Below are positions 47,513-60,481 of a DNA stretch of 64,000 nucleotides, in pieces; position 1 is the first letter of the stretch; every line of letters starts with the position of its first letter. The position numbers and the translations under genes are program-made. The notes below the pieces were generated by a model, which searched no databases, was not told the origin of the DNA, and worked only from the letters and a program-made list of their open reading frames with translations. Source of the DNA: Verpa conica (lineage: Eukaryota > Ascomycota > Pezizomycetes > Pezizales > Morchellaceae); the NCBI GenBank assembly GCA_033030425.1, contig JAUFSD010000001.1:3472001-3536000 (forward strand). Direction: 5' to 3'.

Positions 47513-50239
47513 ATATCATATTTGGCCGTTTACTATTGGAAGAGGAGTGGCACTTCTTGTATCATTTTCTTACTGCTGGCTACCATTGTCGATGTTTAAA
47601 TTTTCCATGTTTTTTCCCCTATGCCTTTTCTTTCATCTTGGATCTGTACGAGTCAGGGAGGACTGCATGAATGTACTTTTGTGGTGTTTGGCGTTGCTGT
47701 AAGGGTTACAACTGTTACGAGGGGCTTATGTCTAAAAGTATGCATACTTTTTTTTCACTTTGATAAATAATTAATTGTATTTTGTAGGGCACATTCAGTC
47801 TATTCTTGTACCAATAAATTCTAGGTGATAACAAATACGATCCTTCCCTCCCCTCAAAAAAAAGAAAGAAAGAAAGAAAGAAAAAAGCAGGAAAAAAGGA
47901 GCCTATAAAGCGCTCATGAAAACAACCAATAAAAGACACAAGTGAGTGGAGAAGATCGCGAAGTTTCTCTCGAGAACGGCGCCGATGTCAATGCGAGGGA
48001 CAAACTAGGTCGGGCACCCACAAACGTTTGAAATGACAGTATTATGGGGCTTCTTCTTCTCAATTATGTCCGCCCTTAGTCTATCCCTTGCATTGACACC
48101 GGCGCCGTTCTCGAGAAAAGGGCTTACGGCATTCTCCATTCACTTGGGTGTCTTGCTGGCTGTGTTCTGAGGGTGTTCCCCACCTTTATACCTTCGTCAA
48201 CTTACCCTACCTTGAAGTTACCTAAATAGGTATAGTTTTTGGGTTAGGTGATATTTGAAAATTAGGCGTTAGGGCTTAGGGGAGGGTTTCGACTTAGCAG
48301 ATATATATAGGAAAAGCATGGAAGCCCTTTATTGAGGTACTCTATTACTGAAGCCCCATGATATATCTACTTTTTAGTATTAAATAAAGATTTTTGGAAT
48401 AGAAATTTAAATAGACCGGTATTATTAAGTAATGGGGTGCTTTGGTAAGAGCCCCCAAGGATTTTGGCTTAGGGTAGGATATATAAGGCATTAAAGGCTC
48501 TCGCAAGAATTTCTCCTAATTAGTTTTGCGAATTTCTAGAGGACTTTGCAAGTTTTTTAAAAGAAATATGAGCTGAGAACAGGATCCCGTTTGTGAGATA
48601 TGGTAATTAACGGACGCTACTATCAGCTTCATCTAGTCTGATAGACATCTAGAAATCTTAGCTCCTTCCGGAAGCTCAATGATGAATAAATACCGTTAAT
48701 CTCGAGTGATATACTTGTATACGTGACAATTTTCTCATGTCTGCACTAGATTACAAGGCTGGGTATTAGCTATAACAGTATTAGCATTGTTCCTAGAAAG
48801 TAATTTCACAGTTTTAGCAGGTCCTAATTTAGCCGTGAGATGGAGAGCTAAGAGGCTGCCGTTTGCTCTTAGTTTATTGATAAGAATGATATTCCTGGGG
48901 GAGGTGAGGGTATGATAATATTGGTATCTCTCTATATAAACGCTAAGTGGAGGGTCGTGTAATTGCACGGGTTCATTTGTAGAACAGCCTTCGGGTCCGT
49001 CTCGGGCCATATTCATTCCGCTTCCGTCTACATATTATTAATTTCATGGTACCCAGATATAAACCAGTACCCTATTTTAATACAGATACTCCGCACTAAG
49101 TAAAATGTAGGGCCAAGACTATTAGGTTTGTATGTCATATCCTTGTCCCTCTAGAAAATCGAGGTCCCACGAGTAACAGGTCATGACGTGCTTGTCTAAT
49201 CCAGTATGAATGAATGAGCGAATATAGATAACTAACTCACCATCTTAATGAAGTCATTTACTCTTTACCCTTTGCTGTGTGAATATTTAATTTGGGCTAA
49301 CTAGCTCCTTTGTAGGGATATAAGTAATTGGGGCTCAAGTTAACATGGTAGATAGCGGGATGAGTAAGTACTCTCACATAGTTGGAGAAGTACCAAGGCC
49401 ATCAATTATCTGAGATGTTTTGGATTTTAGGGGTAGTAGTAGTAGTAGAGATATATATACGTTAAAACTTTCAGAAACACACCAAAAACCAAATGTATGG
49501 TGGGGTGACATCAAAGACAGTCGTGGAGTCAGCGAAAGTCGTGGTAGAATTAAATAGGGTTATTACCATGGATCGTAGGAACGTCACTTTTTAATGTCAA
49601 ACTATACCTCAATGGTCCTGCTATACCCTTGATAATAGGAGATGCTTTCATAAGCTAGAAATAATTTCAGGTTTTTTTCTAGCACTCACAAAATACCTTA
49701 CCTAGAAGTAGCTGTTAGAGGATGTGGAATTCTGTGGTTATTGCTAGGTGTACCCGCTGTTGTAGCGGCAACAGTCAGTTTTGGAAAATCAGACTTCTTG
49801 GGGCCCCTACAGGCTAAAATTGCCTAAAAAGCTGTTTTTTTTATAGACTAGCTATTGCATAGATTAGCTAGTACTTACCTTTGACATGATACACGTCTCA
49901 CTTTTGTGGTTCATGTGTAGGAGAAAATTATAGGTCCCCACTTTGTTGAGGAACCGTGCCAAGGCTATGCCAAGCATACCAATACCAACAAAAAAAAACC
50001 CCTCCAGGAAAATTCTAAATCAGTGCAAAGTTTCTTTTTCTAGTTATGATGGCCTCATAAGTTTCTAAAAATTTTAAGTCTTGTGATGGTTGTGGTATCT
50101 GGCTCTAAAAATTTGCACGGTTTTTGGCACAAAACACATGATTCATGATAAGGTCCCCTTTTGGTGTCTTGGATGGGTTTTAGTAGGTTTTAGTGTTATT
50201 GCTACGCCTGTAAATAGATTTCTTGTAAACACTTTGCAA
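47513..50239. other. AT-rich spacer downstream of the sirtuin gene
   Basis: Contains a GAAA microsatellite (about 47,861-47,884), the inverted ankyrin relics (47,934-48,153) and a TAG run near 49,433-49,448. The rest (48,200-50,200) is AT-rich with no supported gene. Confidence 0.5.
47934..48153. repeat. inverted pair of ankyrin-repeat gene fragments
   Basis: The left arm (about 47,934-48,015) and right arm (about 48,067-48,153) are inverted copies, matching most closely over the GAGAACGGCGCC core and differing at scattered positions. On the plus strand the left arm encodes SLENGADVNARDKLGRAP; on the minus strand the right arm encodes FLENGAGVNARDRLRAD. Both match the consensus turn of an ankyrin repeat (LLENGADVNARD..GRTPL). 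Stops and frame limits show neither arm is a gene. Origin is a duplicated ankyrin-gene fragment in head-to-head orientation. Confidence 0.7.
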
Positions 50240-50321
50240 GGGCGTGTGGTTTAGGGGTATAATGTCTCATTCGCATCATCGTGACTTGAGATGGTCCTGG
50301 GTTCGATTCCCAGCACGTCCA
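50240..50321 (+). tRNA. tRNA-Ala (CGC) with a 10-nt intron
   Basis: The cloverleaf closes: acceptor GGGCGTG with CACGTCC, including the G3:U70 pair that identifies alanine tRNA; D arm GTT/AAT; anticodon stem TCTCA/TGAGA; variable loop TGGTC; T arm CTGGG-TTCGATT-CCCAG; discriminator A. The anticodon loop is 17 nt, so a 10-nt intron after position 37 is needed, leaving anticodon CGC. A T run at about 50,331 would end Pol III transcription. Confidence 0.85.
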
Positions 50322-51570
50322 TAACTTCATTTTTTAAAATCTCATTTAGATAACACTCCTACGGGTGCAATATACACTGTTGCCTTCAGCTTTTCACCGA
50401 ATAGCCTTGTTATAGGGTTGTTTTCGAGAAATGGAGGATCGCCTTGTGATCTTCTAATGTAAGGATGGGGCCCGAGCAATCTTCTGAATTCCAATAGGGA
50501 CACGTCACTCTTAGGTTCAGGGGATTACTTACTGTAGTGTAATAGTTGATGCAATGGTGGGGCTGAACGCGCCAAGGTTCGGGATCCTCAAACTGAATGG
50601 TTCTTTCTGGGGAAGGGGGGCGCTAGCGAGTGATGTATCATGATGTGATGCAAGCCATATGAATCACAATAAGGGTTCACTTTAACTTACTAGGTTTTGA
50701 GGCTACCAGCCTTCTACGTTATCGTGCCTTCCCTGCCACAAGCCCGTAGATATATGGGTTGGTAACTCCGCGGAACGTTTCCCAGAAGATAACCTGCAAT
50801 TTCATTTGGGTAAAAGAAATAGGGGTATTTCCAAGGAGATAACAGAGTAAAAGAAAAGACCTCATTACCAGCTGAATCTCAAATAGGAAATAAGAAAAAG
50901 AAAGGAAAAAGGAGACTAGACAGGAAGAATCTCGAGAACAGACCATCAGCAAAAGAAAGTATGAAAGTATGAAAGTATGAAAGTAACTACAAATGATCAG
51001 AGAAAGTTGTTGGAAAGAAGGGGGGAAGTTGCTAGCGAATGGACTGTGGCTAGAGGAACTGGTTAATATAATGAGCCTCATCAATAGATTCAGGCCAAAG
51101 AAACGAACAATAGCAAGAAGAAAAAGAAAAAAAGCTCAGCCGTGATATCTCCCCATAACTCTCGCTAGAATAGTACGACCTGTCTGATTTCCCATCGTGT
51201 CACAGCTTCCAATCTAAATTCCGGAACTTCTTAGAACATAGCATAGATCTCACTTCTCGAGCTAATGGATTGCTAAGCCAGAGGGGGGATTAATGTGGCC
51301 TATTTAAGAAGGCTTTCTCCCTTTTTCTCACCCAACTTCCAATATCTGAGGATTTGTCATAGATTTCGGCTTCGTCCGCCTGTATACCGCTCAGGGAAAA
51401 ACTGGGTCCTGAACGCCAAGAAGCGTAAGAAGCGGTGGATTTTCCTCTTTCTTTCATTCCCTCGATGATAGGTTTAGTTCGGTGACATGGATCGAGGAAA
51501 AATGTTTTCTCTCGACTCCTTAACTCCTGTAAGCCGTAAAAGAAAAGAAAAAGTTTTTAGTAAAAGTTTA
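50322..51570. other. intergenic region between tRNA and UPF2
   Basis: Holds a triplicated GAAAGTAT unit near 50,957-50,982 and A-rich sequence that probably includes the UPF2 3' UTR. A 121-aa frame (50,719-51,084, -) looks like antisense of low-complexity sequence. No gene supported. Confidence 0.45.
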
Positions 51571-54500
51571 CTAGCGTTTTGCGCCGCCCCTCCTCTCAGT
51601 TTGGAGAGATTTCACCAGTTCATTCGTAACGGAATATGGAGTCTTAGTTTTTTTCGTCTGCTCTTCACTGACTTTAATTTCAATTAAAGTAGTAACATTC
51701 GACCGACTCACAATCCCGTTACGAATGGGCTGGCTGCGGCGGTTATTAGTAGGTAAGCTTGGGTAATCGTCATACCAGTTGAGGTCATTCATGGATAATT
51801 TACGGCCACGCTGAGTGCCACCTCGCCCCCCGTTGCTGTTACCATAGTTGTTGCTCTTTTCATATTTGACGTGGACACCGTTAGCGGCTGCGTGTTTTTC
51901 CAGGGCTGTGGAAAAGATTAGTACATAATATTTAGGATCGAGGAGCATGTTTAATTAGAAAGGGCATACCATCAAGCTCACTGGTTTCTTCCATTCTGTC
52001 ATAGTTCATCACTAGTTCCTTAATCTTCATCTTCTCCTGCCTCTCCTGCTCCTGCGTATTTAATAGCGCCATTGCAAGACTCGAGTTACTTGGCATTTCC
52101 ACTGTCTTCGTCTGTTGCTTGTTCCCTTTCTTCGTTAATAGACTAAATGCCATCATCCCGGACCCGCTGCTATTGCTGTTGGGGCTAGAACTGATCATCG
52201 AGCTCAGTCTGTTGCTGCTACTGGCAATGTTTATGTCACTGCTTTCGTTAATATCGAAAGTTGACTCTCGACTAAGCATAGAAAGCGTACTCCCAGCACG
52301 CTTAATTGGCAATGGAACATCAAATAGTGGCTTTCGTTCAAATTTGCGAGCGTCGAGAGATTCTTGCATCATCTTTGCAAGTTCTCTATCGAACTCTGCA
52401 TCTGCCTCTGGGTCACGCTGCTCTTCTTGCATATTCACAACGATATCTTCTTCCTCCTCCTCTTCGCTTGATGAGCCAGTAGATTCCTCAGAGTTCTGCC
52501 TCTCCATATGAATCCCTGGAGTTGGTGGTTCTTCATCCTCTGCTTCTGAGATGCCATCGGCCTCGTCTTCACCCTCGCGAAGCTCTGCTTCATCTGAGGA
52601 CTCGGCATCCTCAGGCTCCTCAGGTTCTATGGTATTGGACTTATCATCGGGTTTATAGGTTTTCGCAACTGCTTCTTCGAAGGCCTTTCCAGCTTCTTCG
52701 GCTGTGGTTGGAAGTGTCCATGTTGGACGGATCGCCTGAAAGGTATCTTGAACAATAAACTCGATATCCATTGGAAGGGGTTCTTTTGTAAAAAGATAGT
52801 ACTATTCGGACATGTTAGTTATAGTTTGTTTATCACGAAAAGGATCGATATAATAAGAAACATACTTGAAAGAACGTCAAAAAGAAATCTAGCTTTTTCT
52901 TTGAGCTTCCCCTCTCAAAACACATCCCGCACACATCCAGCAATGTACAAACTAATCTGATCCTAAAAAAATCGTCTGGCATATCTAGCATGCAGACTTG
53001 CCCTGGCTTTGGCGTTCCATTCTCATGGCCGAAAGTCACCATCCTATATAGAGCATCGAATATTACCGGAGAATCAATGAGCTTATATGTGTACATCTCG
53101 CCTAAATATTTTACCTGGGCGACTCTCCTCTGGTTATGCTTGAAGTTATTCTGCTCAAGTCCCATCGATATTTGCTCGAGTACCTCGTCAACAACTGCGT
53201 GCATAAAGTCTTGATGGTAGCGCCCAATTGCGCTCACGAGAATGGCGAGAATGTGGACATTGTTGTATCGGACTTTCCAAATTTTGGTGAACACTTTGAA
53301 TAGCATATCGACTACTTCCTTATCGTCCCAGTGTAGCTTGCGGATCTGTTTCAAGATTTTGATATAGTTCCGTTTCGTTAAATCGAGATAGATGAGCTTC
53401 CTCACAAACAGTTCCATTACACTGCGCTCCTTCTGTGCGATTGCCGGTCTCTCAGGTGGGTTGACATAGTAGAAAGCGTTTTCGATTGCAACTCGCTCCT
53501 GGGGTCCTAGGTAGGCCACACCATCCTTCTTTCTTTTCAAAGTCTCCAAGAACTGGCTCATTCTTGGATTGGTTTCCGGGTTGCGGAGCAAATATCTCCC
53601 ACAATTTTCAAGAGTGCTACATATGACGTTGACATTGATCCTGTGGAAGTCCTCTAATGCAACTTTTAAGCAGTGGAATATAACATGCTGTGGAACAACC
53701 CCAAATTTTGTTAACTCTGATAGATAGCGGGTATTGCTAGAGCGGACTTCAAACAAGTCCTTTTCCTTTCGGCGCTGAAGTGACCGGAATTCCTTATCAA
53801 GGTATTCCACCATTCCTTTACCCATATCTGGGAGGTATCTATTGAGAGTAGCAATCAACCTGGAGTAGTAAGGAAGAAGATCCTGGCGGCCACGAGGAAC
53901 ATCTTGCAGGACCTTTAAAAGGCGGTTTCGTGAGGCCTTAGAGTTAAGAAAGCAGAAATCCACAGCTGCTTGATCGATGAGGTCACGATTCGTAAGCTCA
54001 GGTAGACGGATAAGAAGGGCATCAACCTGTGCACCAATAGTTTTGTTCGCGATGGCGGTACTGCTAGATTCATCGCTCCCAGCTTTGCTATCCGCGGCGG
54101 TAGGAGATGAAGGAGGCTCGAGACCTCCATCACTATTCTCGGTAGCCGTTTCATTCTTTTCTGCTTCGTCGTCCGTGTCCTTCTTTTTGTCTCCTTCAAT
54201 CTTTCCGTCCACTTCTGATTTCTTCCGTTTCCCATCCTCTAGTAGTACTGCTGGAACCCTAACCTTGAGATCGATCAGATCCTCATAGAATCTCCTCTGA
54301 TCTTCATCTTCCCACATCCCATTCTTGCCTCCATCTTCTCGAGTAGGAAACATGCTGCCGCCCTCTCTAATGATACTATCTGCCACTTCCTCATCCTTCT
54401 CATCCTGTAAATCCGGCATGTCTACTCCTAGAACATCTGCCACGATCTGGGCATTTGCGATGAATTTTTCCTTTGTCTTAACCAGTTTCTCGTAGTTGGC

Positions 54501-55692
54501 TTGACGGTCTTCAAAGATCTCGCCAGACTTGACGTACGCTTCCGCATTGCGAGCAGATTGGGTTTGGAGATTTTTGTGTTGCCGGACAATATGTGCTTTG
54601 ACTGATTCCAGATAGCGGGTAAGTATATTCTTAAAACGTTGCTGGAGATCAGGACTGCAAAGTGGAGGGTCTTCCGTGTCTATTGGGTTTGTGCCGTTTG
54701 ATTCCGCTGTATTTCCAGCATCACCGTTAGATTTTACAGAGTCTGCATTTACAGTTACTCCGTCCTCTTCCACGATCTTCCTCGCCAGATTTCTTGGTTT
54801 AACACCTAAGATGTCGTATGAGAAGCTCTTGACGAACAAGACAACTAGTGGAAGATTGATATGTTCTCTATCCCTCCCCAAAAGATCCTTCAAGACTTCT
54901 AGCGGGAATGCCTCAGTCTCTGCTCCTTCATCCTTCTTCTTTGCTCCATTGCTCATGGTGCCCGCTCCGGTAGCCTTCGTTCCATTCTTTGTTGGCCCAC
55001 CAGCCTCATCCACACTCACAGCATCCTGTAAACTTCTCAAAACCCCGACCAACCATAACTCGACCCCTACTCTCAGCAGGACTCGCTGCCTAGCCAACCT
55101 TTCCTTCTCCTCCCTTTCCTTCTGTTCAGCCGTCAGCCCTTTCAGCACATCTGGCCTCGGCGTTGCAAGTCCCTTCGCTAGCGCAAATGTAAGTTGCGGC
55201 GTAAAGTCTGTCTGAAACCGCTGATGTAGCGCTGACACAACCTCTACGGCAGCCGCAATGTCGGAAATTGTCTTTGTTTTGTGGAGGCCCTCAGAGGCAG
55301 CTGATATGACTTCAGGGAGATACTTTTCGAGAGAGGTCGTTTGTATTTCTTTCAAGAGTGTTGTGAGAGAATCGGTAGTGAGGGACGTCCGGAGACGCTT
55401 GATCACAGCGGTGTTTTTCTTGAGTGAGGAGTCGAGAGACGTTGCAGTTTTGAACACATCTACAGAACATCTGTTAGAAATTTTTGAGAAATTGATATAG
55501 TGTAGTTTTTTCTTGTCTGGTATTACCTTTTTGACCTTCCCAGGCGAGTTTGTTGAGCTCTCGCAATTCTCCTGTAGTACCTGTTAGCAACCCCACTTTT
55601 TTTTCTTCTATTTATCTCTTCCCTCCCCCCACGCAGCAGACCACCATCGAATCAAACTCACGTTTGCGAGCACGATTCATTTGCGCAGACAT
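51571..55692 (-). CDS. NMD2: UPF2/NMD2, nonsense-mediated mRNA decay factor
   Basis: UPF2 bridges UPF1 and UPF3 on mRNAs with premature stops and activates the UPF1 helicase. Exons are 55692-55662, 55571-55527, 55459-52866, 52801-51970 and 51905-51571, giving 1,278 aa. Two tiny 5' exons encode MSAQMNRARKR and ELRELNKLAWEGQK. Three MIF4G repeats follow, at roughly 30-290, 500-700 and 710-910, the third including YLGEMYTYKLIDSPVIFDAL and DDFFRIRLVCTLLDVCG. An acidic stretch (about 955-1,020) comes next. The UPF1-binding C-terminus contains ELDALEKHAAANGVHVKY and a Gly/Arg-rich tail. Intron 1 has two acceptors 9 nt apart, both in frame; the one giving RKRELREL is favoured. Length and order match fungal Nmd2. 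Confidence 0.95.
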
Positions 55693-57276
55693 TTTATCTT
55701 CTTTCTCCGCAGTCTTTGTTGTGTAGTTAAGCTTTCTTTTTCTTCAATGTCGGTAATAAAAAAAAAGCTAGTTAATGGCGTTGTTGCCGAGTTCAAATAT
55801 TATCGATAAAACCGAACACGTCGAGGTTGTAGCTGTCCATGGAACTACGAATCGATAGCGGCGAGGAGGGGTGACTTCCGCTCAGACTTAGCACAACCCC
55901 TTCGATTGATAGATGGATTGATCGATTGATTGTGGTTGTGTATACGGTGGTGATGGGGGAGGGTAGAAGGAGTGAGTGAGGTTGATGGGATGAGAGATCG
56001 TCTAGCGTGGACGATGCTATTAAACTAGAATGGAGCACACCGGTGATATGTTCGTGAAGACTTTCGCCGCCCGCTCGCTCACAAAAAGTGGCTAGTTCCT
56101 GGAATATTTTAGTGGCGGCAAAACCCGGACGCCACACCTAGGACGCGGGGGTGGATATGTATTTACATGTATTACCCTAGCTGGGCGGCTCACTCAGCTG
56201 GTGACTATATGTAGCTTTTCTAACTCTATAAGCTCAGATTAGACAAGGTAAATGGGGTTTCATCCTTATTAGATAGTTTGAGCTTTGAAAATAGTAGATT
56301 CCTAAGAAAGCCGCGTCGCGTCGAGCTGTGTGAAACGTTGCGTTCAGCTACTGCAAGCTGATATCTACATGTACGTGTAGCTACAAGGTGCCAACTATCT
56401 ACATAGGGTATCATTACAACACTTAGGGCAGCTCAAAGGCTTCGTTTTAGGATCACTCTCAGGCCAGCTTTCCTACGCCACACACAGAGACAGCAAAAGT
56501 CTCCGCTGTTGGACATACCGGAAACGGACTTACAAAATCTTGGTAGAAGTGCAATACGTACCCTTGCATGTGACCATCTATCCACTGATAAGAGTCAAAA
56601 CAATCAGCCTTGAGTGTTTACTACTTCTAGGTTCCAACGGAAACTGGAATAAAAAAATATGCTCTGCTGTAAATTCAGGCAGTCCGCCACGCAGCTATGA
56701 GCAATATTACGGGACGCTGTATACCCCGGTGATCTTTGGGTTAGATTACCTTACCACGAGTATGGTAGCAACTCTTCAACTGAAAGAACAACTCAGAGGT
56801 GACGATCAGCGTTAAAGTCATCTTGATCCTGGGATAATTTCGTCATGGATGATCATGTTCCAGATTAATACCAGGGCAAGGGGATCCCAATCATTACTTC
56901 TGCACTTAATAGGACCCGCGCTACTACACACCACAAAAAAAAAAAAGCTAAAAGCATGAAAAAAGTGAATCAAATTTCTTTTTACTATAGAGAAGATGAG
57001 TGACAAAAAAAAGTATTGATTGCGAGGATTCGCGTGTGTCAGAGCCTAACTTATATCCACCAGTACAATCCATAGAATAGGGTATCTTTATACATCTCCC
57101 CCTCCGTCTTCCAGCAGACAATAAAAAACAAAAAACTCCGTTAAATATGCTACGCAAAAAAAAAAAACATCAAATGCGACTAACCCCATGTAAGTATCAT
57201 ACTACCAGTCCCAATACTGTGCCTATGTACTAGAAACAACTGTCATGAATCCCCCACCCATCATCCCATCATCTGA
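55693..57276. other. intergenic region
   Basis: 55,693-56,140 is the UPF2 promoter side. 56,140-57,276 has short frames only. An A run near 56,933-56,945 and other A tracts lead into the 3' flank of the next gene. No gene supported. Confidence 0.5.
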
Positions 57277-58149
57277 TCATTGCCAAAACCCAGTCACCGC
57301 CAGGGCGATGATGAAAACGCCCAACATCATCAGCACCATGCTAATAAAAACTACAAGCCTCGGGTCAAAGCTATCCCACCATGCCAAGAACTTATTCCTC
57401 GGTGTGGGTAGTAATGAAGAGTCCGGGCTGGTGATTACCCACCCCTGCTTCTCGTTGTTTCGCGGCTTGTGTAGCGGGAGTAAATGTAACTGCATGGGTC
57501 GACGGCGATCGGCAATAAGCTCTCTCAGGCGGCGTGAGAACCGTGGAGGATGGAAATGCGGTAGCTTTGCATACTCAAATGGAATATAACAGGGTTGCGA
57601 GTTGTACATGTTTTCAGTGGAGTATGGATTTTCAGGAGTTTCTCTATAGGCTGGTGGTGGTACACGGTCCATATATGGGGTTTCTAGTGCAATAGTTTGG
57701 AATTTTGATGTTAATGGAGTCCCAGACTCGCTCGTGGTTGTAGCTGGAGAGGAGGAGGAGGTCGCGCTGCGGTCCTGGTCTTCGTTGAAGAAAAGAGTGT
57801 GGGAGGGAGTCTCAGACTCTGCAGTTGGAGGACCGTAAAGATCGTATGGATTGCTCCTGTCAATCGTGCTGTACCCGCAAGCAGTTGAAGGGAGAGAAGA
57901 AAGCTCGTCCGAGGTGGGAGGCGACAGAGGGTAAGTACGGCCATTCCACGCCTCAAGCTTCTCATTAACCTGGATTATAAAATCCCGGTGGAGGTGTGGT
58001 GGGCAGTAGTTGGTGTTGTGGCTCACCGACGGCGAGTCTTTAGCGATGCATAATCGTGGTGGGATATCGGTGAACATGAACGAGAACTCGTCGACTGTTG
58101 CCGCAATCATGGCTTTTGTGGTGTTGGGACTTGTCATAGTGTTTCGCAA
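57277..58149 (-). CDS. Pro/Ser-rich protein with a C-terminal membrane anchor, function unknown
   Basis: A single-exon frame of 290 aa; an internal ATG at residue 14 (58110) could be the true start. Most of the protein is polar and probably disordered, with several PPAY/PPTS-type proline motifs, including VPPPAYRETP near 172-181, which resembles a PY motif read by WW-domain ubiquitin ligases. A basic segment (RRLRELIADRRRP) lies about 75 residues before the end, and one helix at the very C-terminus (VVFISMVLMMLGVFIIALAV) leaves only four residues beyond it, so it looks tail-anchored. No signal peptide. I do not recognise a family; a membrane-bound adaptor is one possibility. Confidence 0.6.
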   Translation of the reverse strand: MRNTMTSPNTTKAMIAATVDEFSFMFTDIPPRLCIAKDSPSVSHNTNYCPPHLHRDFIIQVNEKLEAWNGRTYPLSPPTSDELSSLPSTACGYSTIDRSNPYDLYGPPTAESETPSHTLFFNEDQDRSATSSSSPATTTSESGTPLTSKFQTIALETPYMDRVPPPAYRETPENPYSTENMYNSQPCYIPFEYAKLPHFHPPRFSRRLRELIADRRRPMQLHLLPLHKPRNNEKQGWVITSPDSSLLPTPRNKFLAWWDSFDPRLVVFISMVLMMLGVFIIALAVTGFWQ

Positions 58150-60481
58150 TGTGATACTCGGTCAAAGGGGGCGTAAAATAGAAGAAAATAAAATGATAAT
58201 TCGTGGCTCGCACGATCGTCGTAGTCTAAAGCTAACGAAAGGGAAAAAATACAATATAAAAAAAAAAAAAAGAAGCACTCAGTGCCGAAGAGTGAGAGAA
58301 CGCAGGACAGATGATGAGGTGCAGGAAAAAGCCCCGAGTGCGACCAAGATATGATACTTGTACTGACCCCCAAATCCCGCGATCAGCAAGCGAAAGGACG
58401 GAATAATTTGCAGCGCGCCGTTTCAAGAACAGCCGAACCAGTCACGGAACTGAACTGGCGGATGTCGCATGGTTTATTTAGTAGCGACAAGGATTCAGCA
58501 AGGTTCCATATACCCCTTTACTTGGCAGTTGTGGTTGTAGACCCCCCGAAATCTCAGCAGTTGGTCGGTGCTATTCGTCCTCAAAGCGCCGAAAGAATTA
58601 GTTTGTTTCGGGCACACGAATAGAAATCACCAAGAGGTTAATCCGAGGGACTGTGGCTGAGTTAACATTCCCGCGTTTCGCCCTTGTTCTCTATTTGTCG
58701 TGGCTTGATACGTGTATCAGTGGGAACCGCTCACAGAATATTCCCGTCTACAATTTCCCGTGCTCTGTATTTAGAGGAGTTCTTGTAAACATTCTGATAC
58801 CTAGCTTGTCGTCTATATATTATATTTGGTTCCTATTCGATACCAGGTTAGACTATTCGGTTAACTCTTATCTGAAACCCTGAAAGAACTCGCCTAGAGT
58901 ATGCATAGGCATACGTGTGCACCATTCTACCTATCTCCCGAAAGATGTCGTCCAGTTCTACAAAAAGCAATATATCCCTCCCTCCCGCCAAGTGCTCTGT
59001 GCCCAGATATATCTTGCGTTATCGTGAGAAACTTAGAATGTTTTTAGTTAGCTTATGTAGATAGATCACCACAGATGTGGCTCTCGGGTACAACAGTTGT
59101 CAATAGCCCTGTAACTTTAAGCGATAATGATCCCCACTAGGCACTGTCGCACCGACCACAACATCAGCTTATATGGTTCGGTATATATCTCAGTATTAAA
59201 TGTGATGTAGTAAGAATTACGCTGGAGTGGATTGTGGAGTACAGTCGCCCTCTCTTGAAACCGTTCATGCATGGAATTTAGTTATGAGGCCGGAAGAGTG
59301 ACATGTCGTTAATTCTTGCAATTCTCCCGCCGGAAGAAGGAACCGCGGGAGCATATAGAAAGATAGTGATTCTGGAAGATACTTAACTTGAAGGTCTGAG
59401 CGATTAGATACGCATAAGTATTAACGTTGTCCAAAATTCCTACCTCAGACCGTCCCCCTTCCTTGTATAATCATATTATCGTACCTTATTTCACTTCACG
59501 AGAGTGTTTAAAGCGAGCTCTGACCTTCTATCTTGTTTTTATCTTACTAAGCGTGTTTCTACTACTTAGGGGGAGTATCATATCTAAGTGTTCCCATACT
59601 TCATTACCCGGGACGAGAGTTCAAATGTGACTCCAGTTTTTGCCAACGGAGCAGCTTTTAGAGATGGTCCGGGATATCTCATTTTTTAAGTTTAGTCTAT
59701 GCACCATAGTTCTTACATTAATAAACAGATAATAAGTAATGATGTCAAGACTTTCTTTAAACGTTATGATGGTTCTTCCTTATCGAGCCAGTCATTCTGA
59801 TGGGCTTGAGATGAAGGGCAAGTACACTGAATAGGAGAGATTTAGCCAAGAGGGATCGTCGGGTTTTCTACACTTCGATTCCTACATAAGATCGGTCTAT
59901 ACTATAGGAGAGCTTTAGAGGTAGAGTTTAAATAGTATATAGAGGTTAGGCACCCCCTGCTTTATCAGCATAGGTTAAATGGGTCAATAGAATGGATATA
60001 CCGAATGTGCGTAGGTCGTAGAGGCTCTAAAAGAACAAACTGGGTGATATAAGCTTCCCCCACAATCCCCAGGTCTAGTTAGTTCATAGGGTATCTCTTT
60101 CGGTTCGTGCGTTGCGGATTAGATAATTAATTTAGAGTAGACTCCTTCATATGACATAAAACAGTAAGGGCCTGTCTTACTCAACCCAGCTTAGGAAATC
60201 ACTCAGAATAAGAAAGCGGGAAGCAGTTCCTAGATTACTTAAAATCACTCCGTTGTAGTCGTCATTAGTCACTCGCACACCTTTTTGTGAAATATGTACT
60301 TGCTATGATTTATGCACAAAGCATGGCCCCTCATAAGCTCTCCTGCCTCCAGCCACTCCTAGATTGACATCCCCCAGGTAAGGATACGAATCCAGCCCTT
60401 GTATACGGGCATCAAAATTCTACAAACCCAATACCCTCTCTACTGTTAATCGGTAGTACAATCAATCAATCAATATACGCA
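58150..60481. other. intergenic region, no supported gene
   Basis: 58,150-58,400 is the CT-rich leader side of the anchored protein. 58,400-60,481 contains only short frames. A run of AATC units lies at 60,460-60,474 next to the NDUFB7 3' end. Confidence 0.5.

Noticed and set aside
54676..55215. 179-aa plus-strand frame
   Set aside because: Antisense of UPF2 exon 3.
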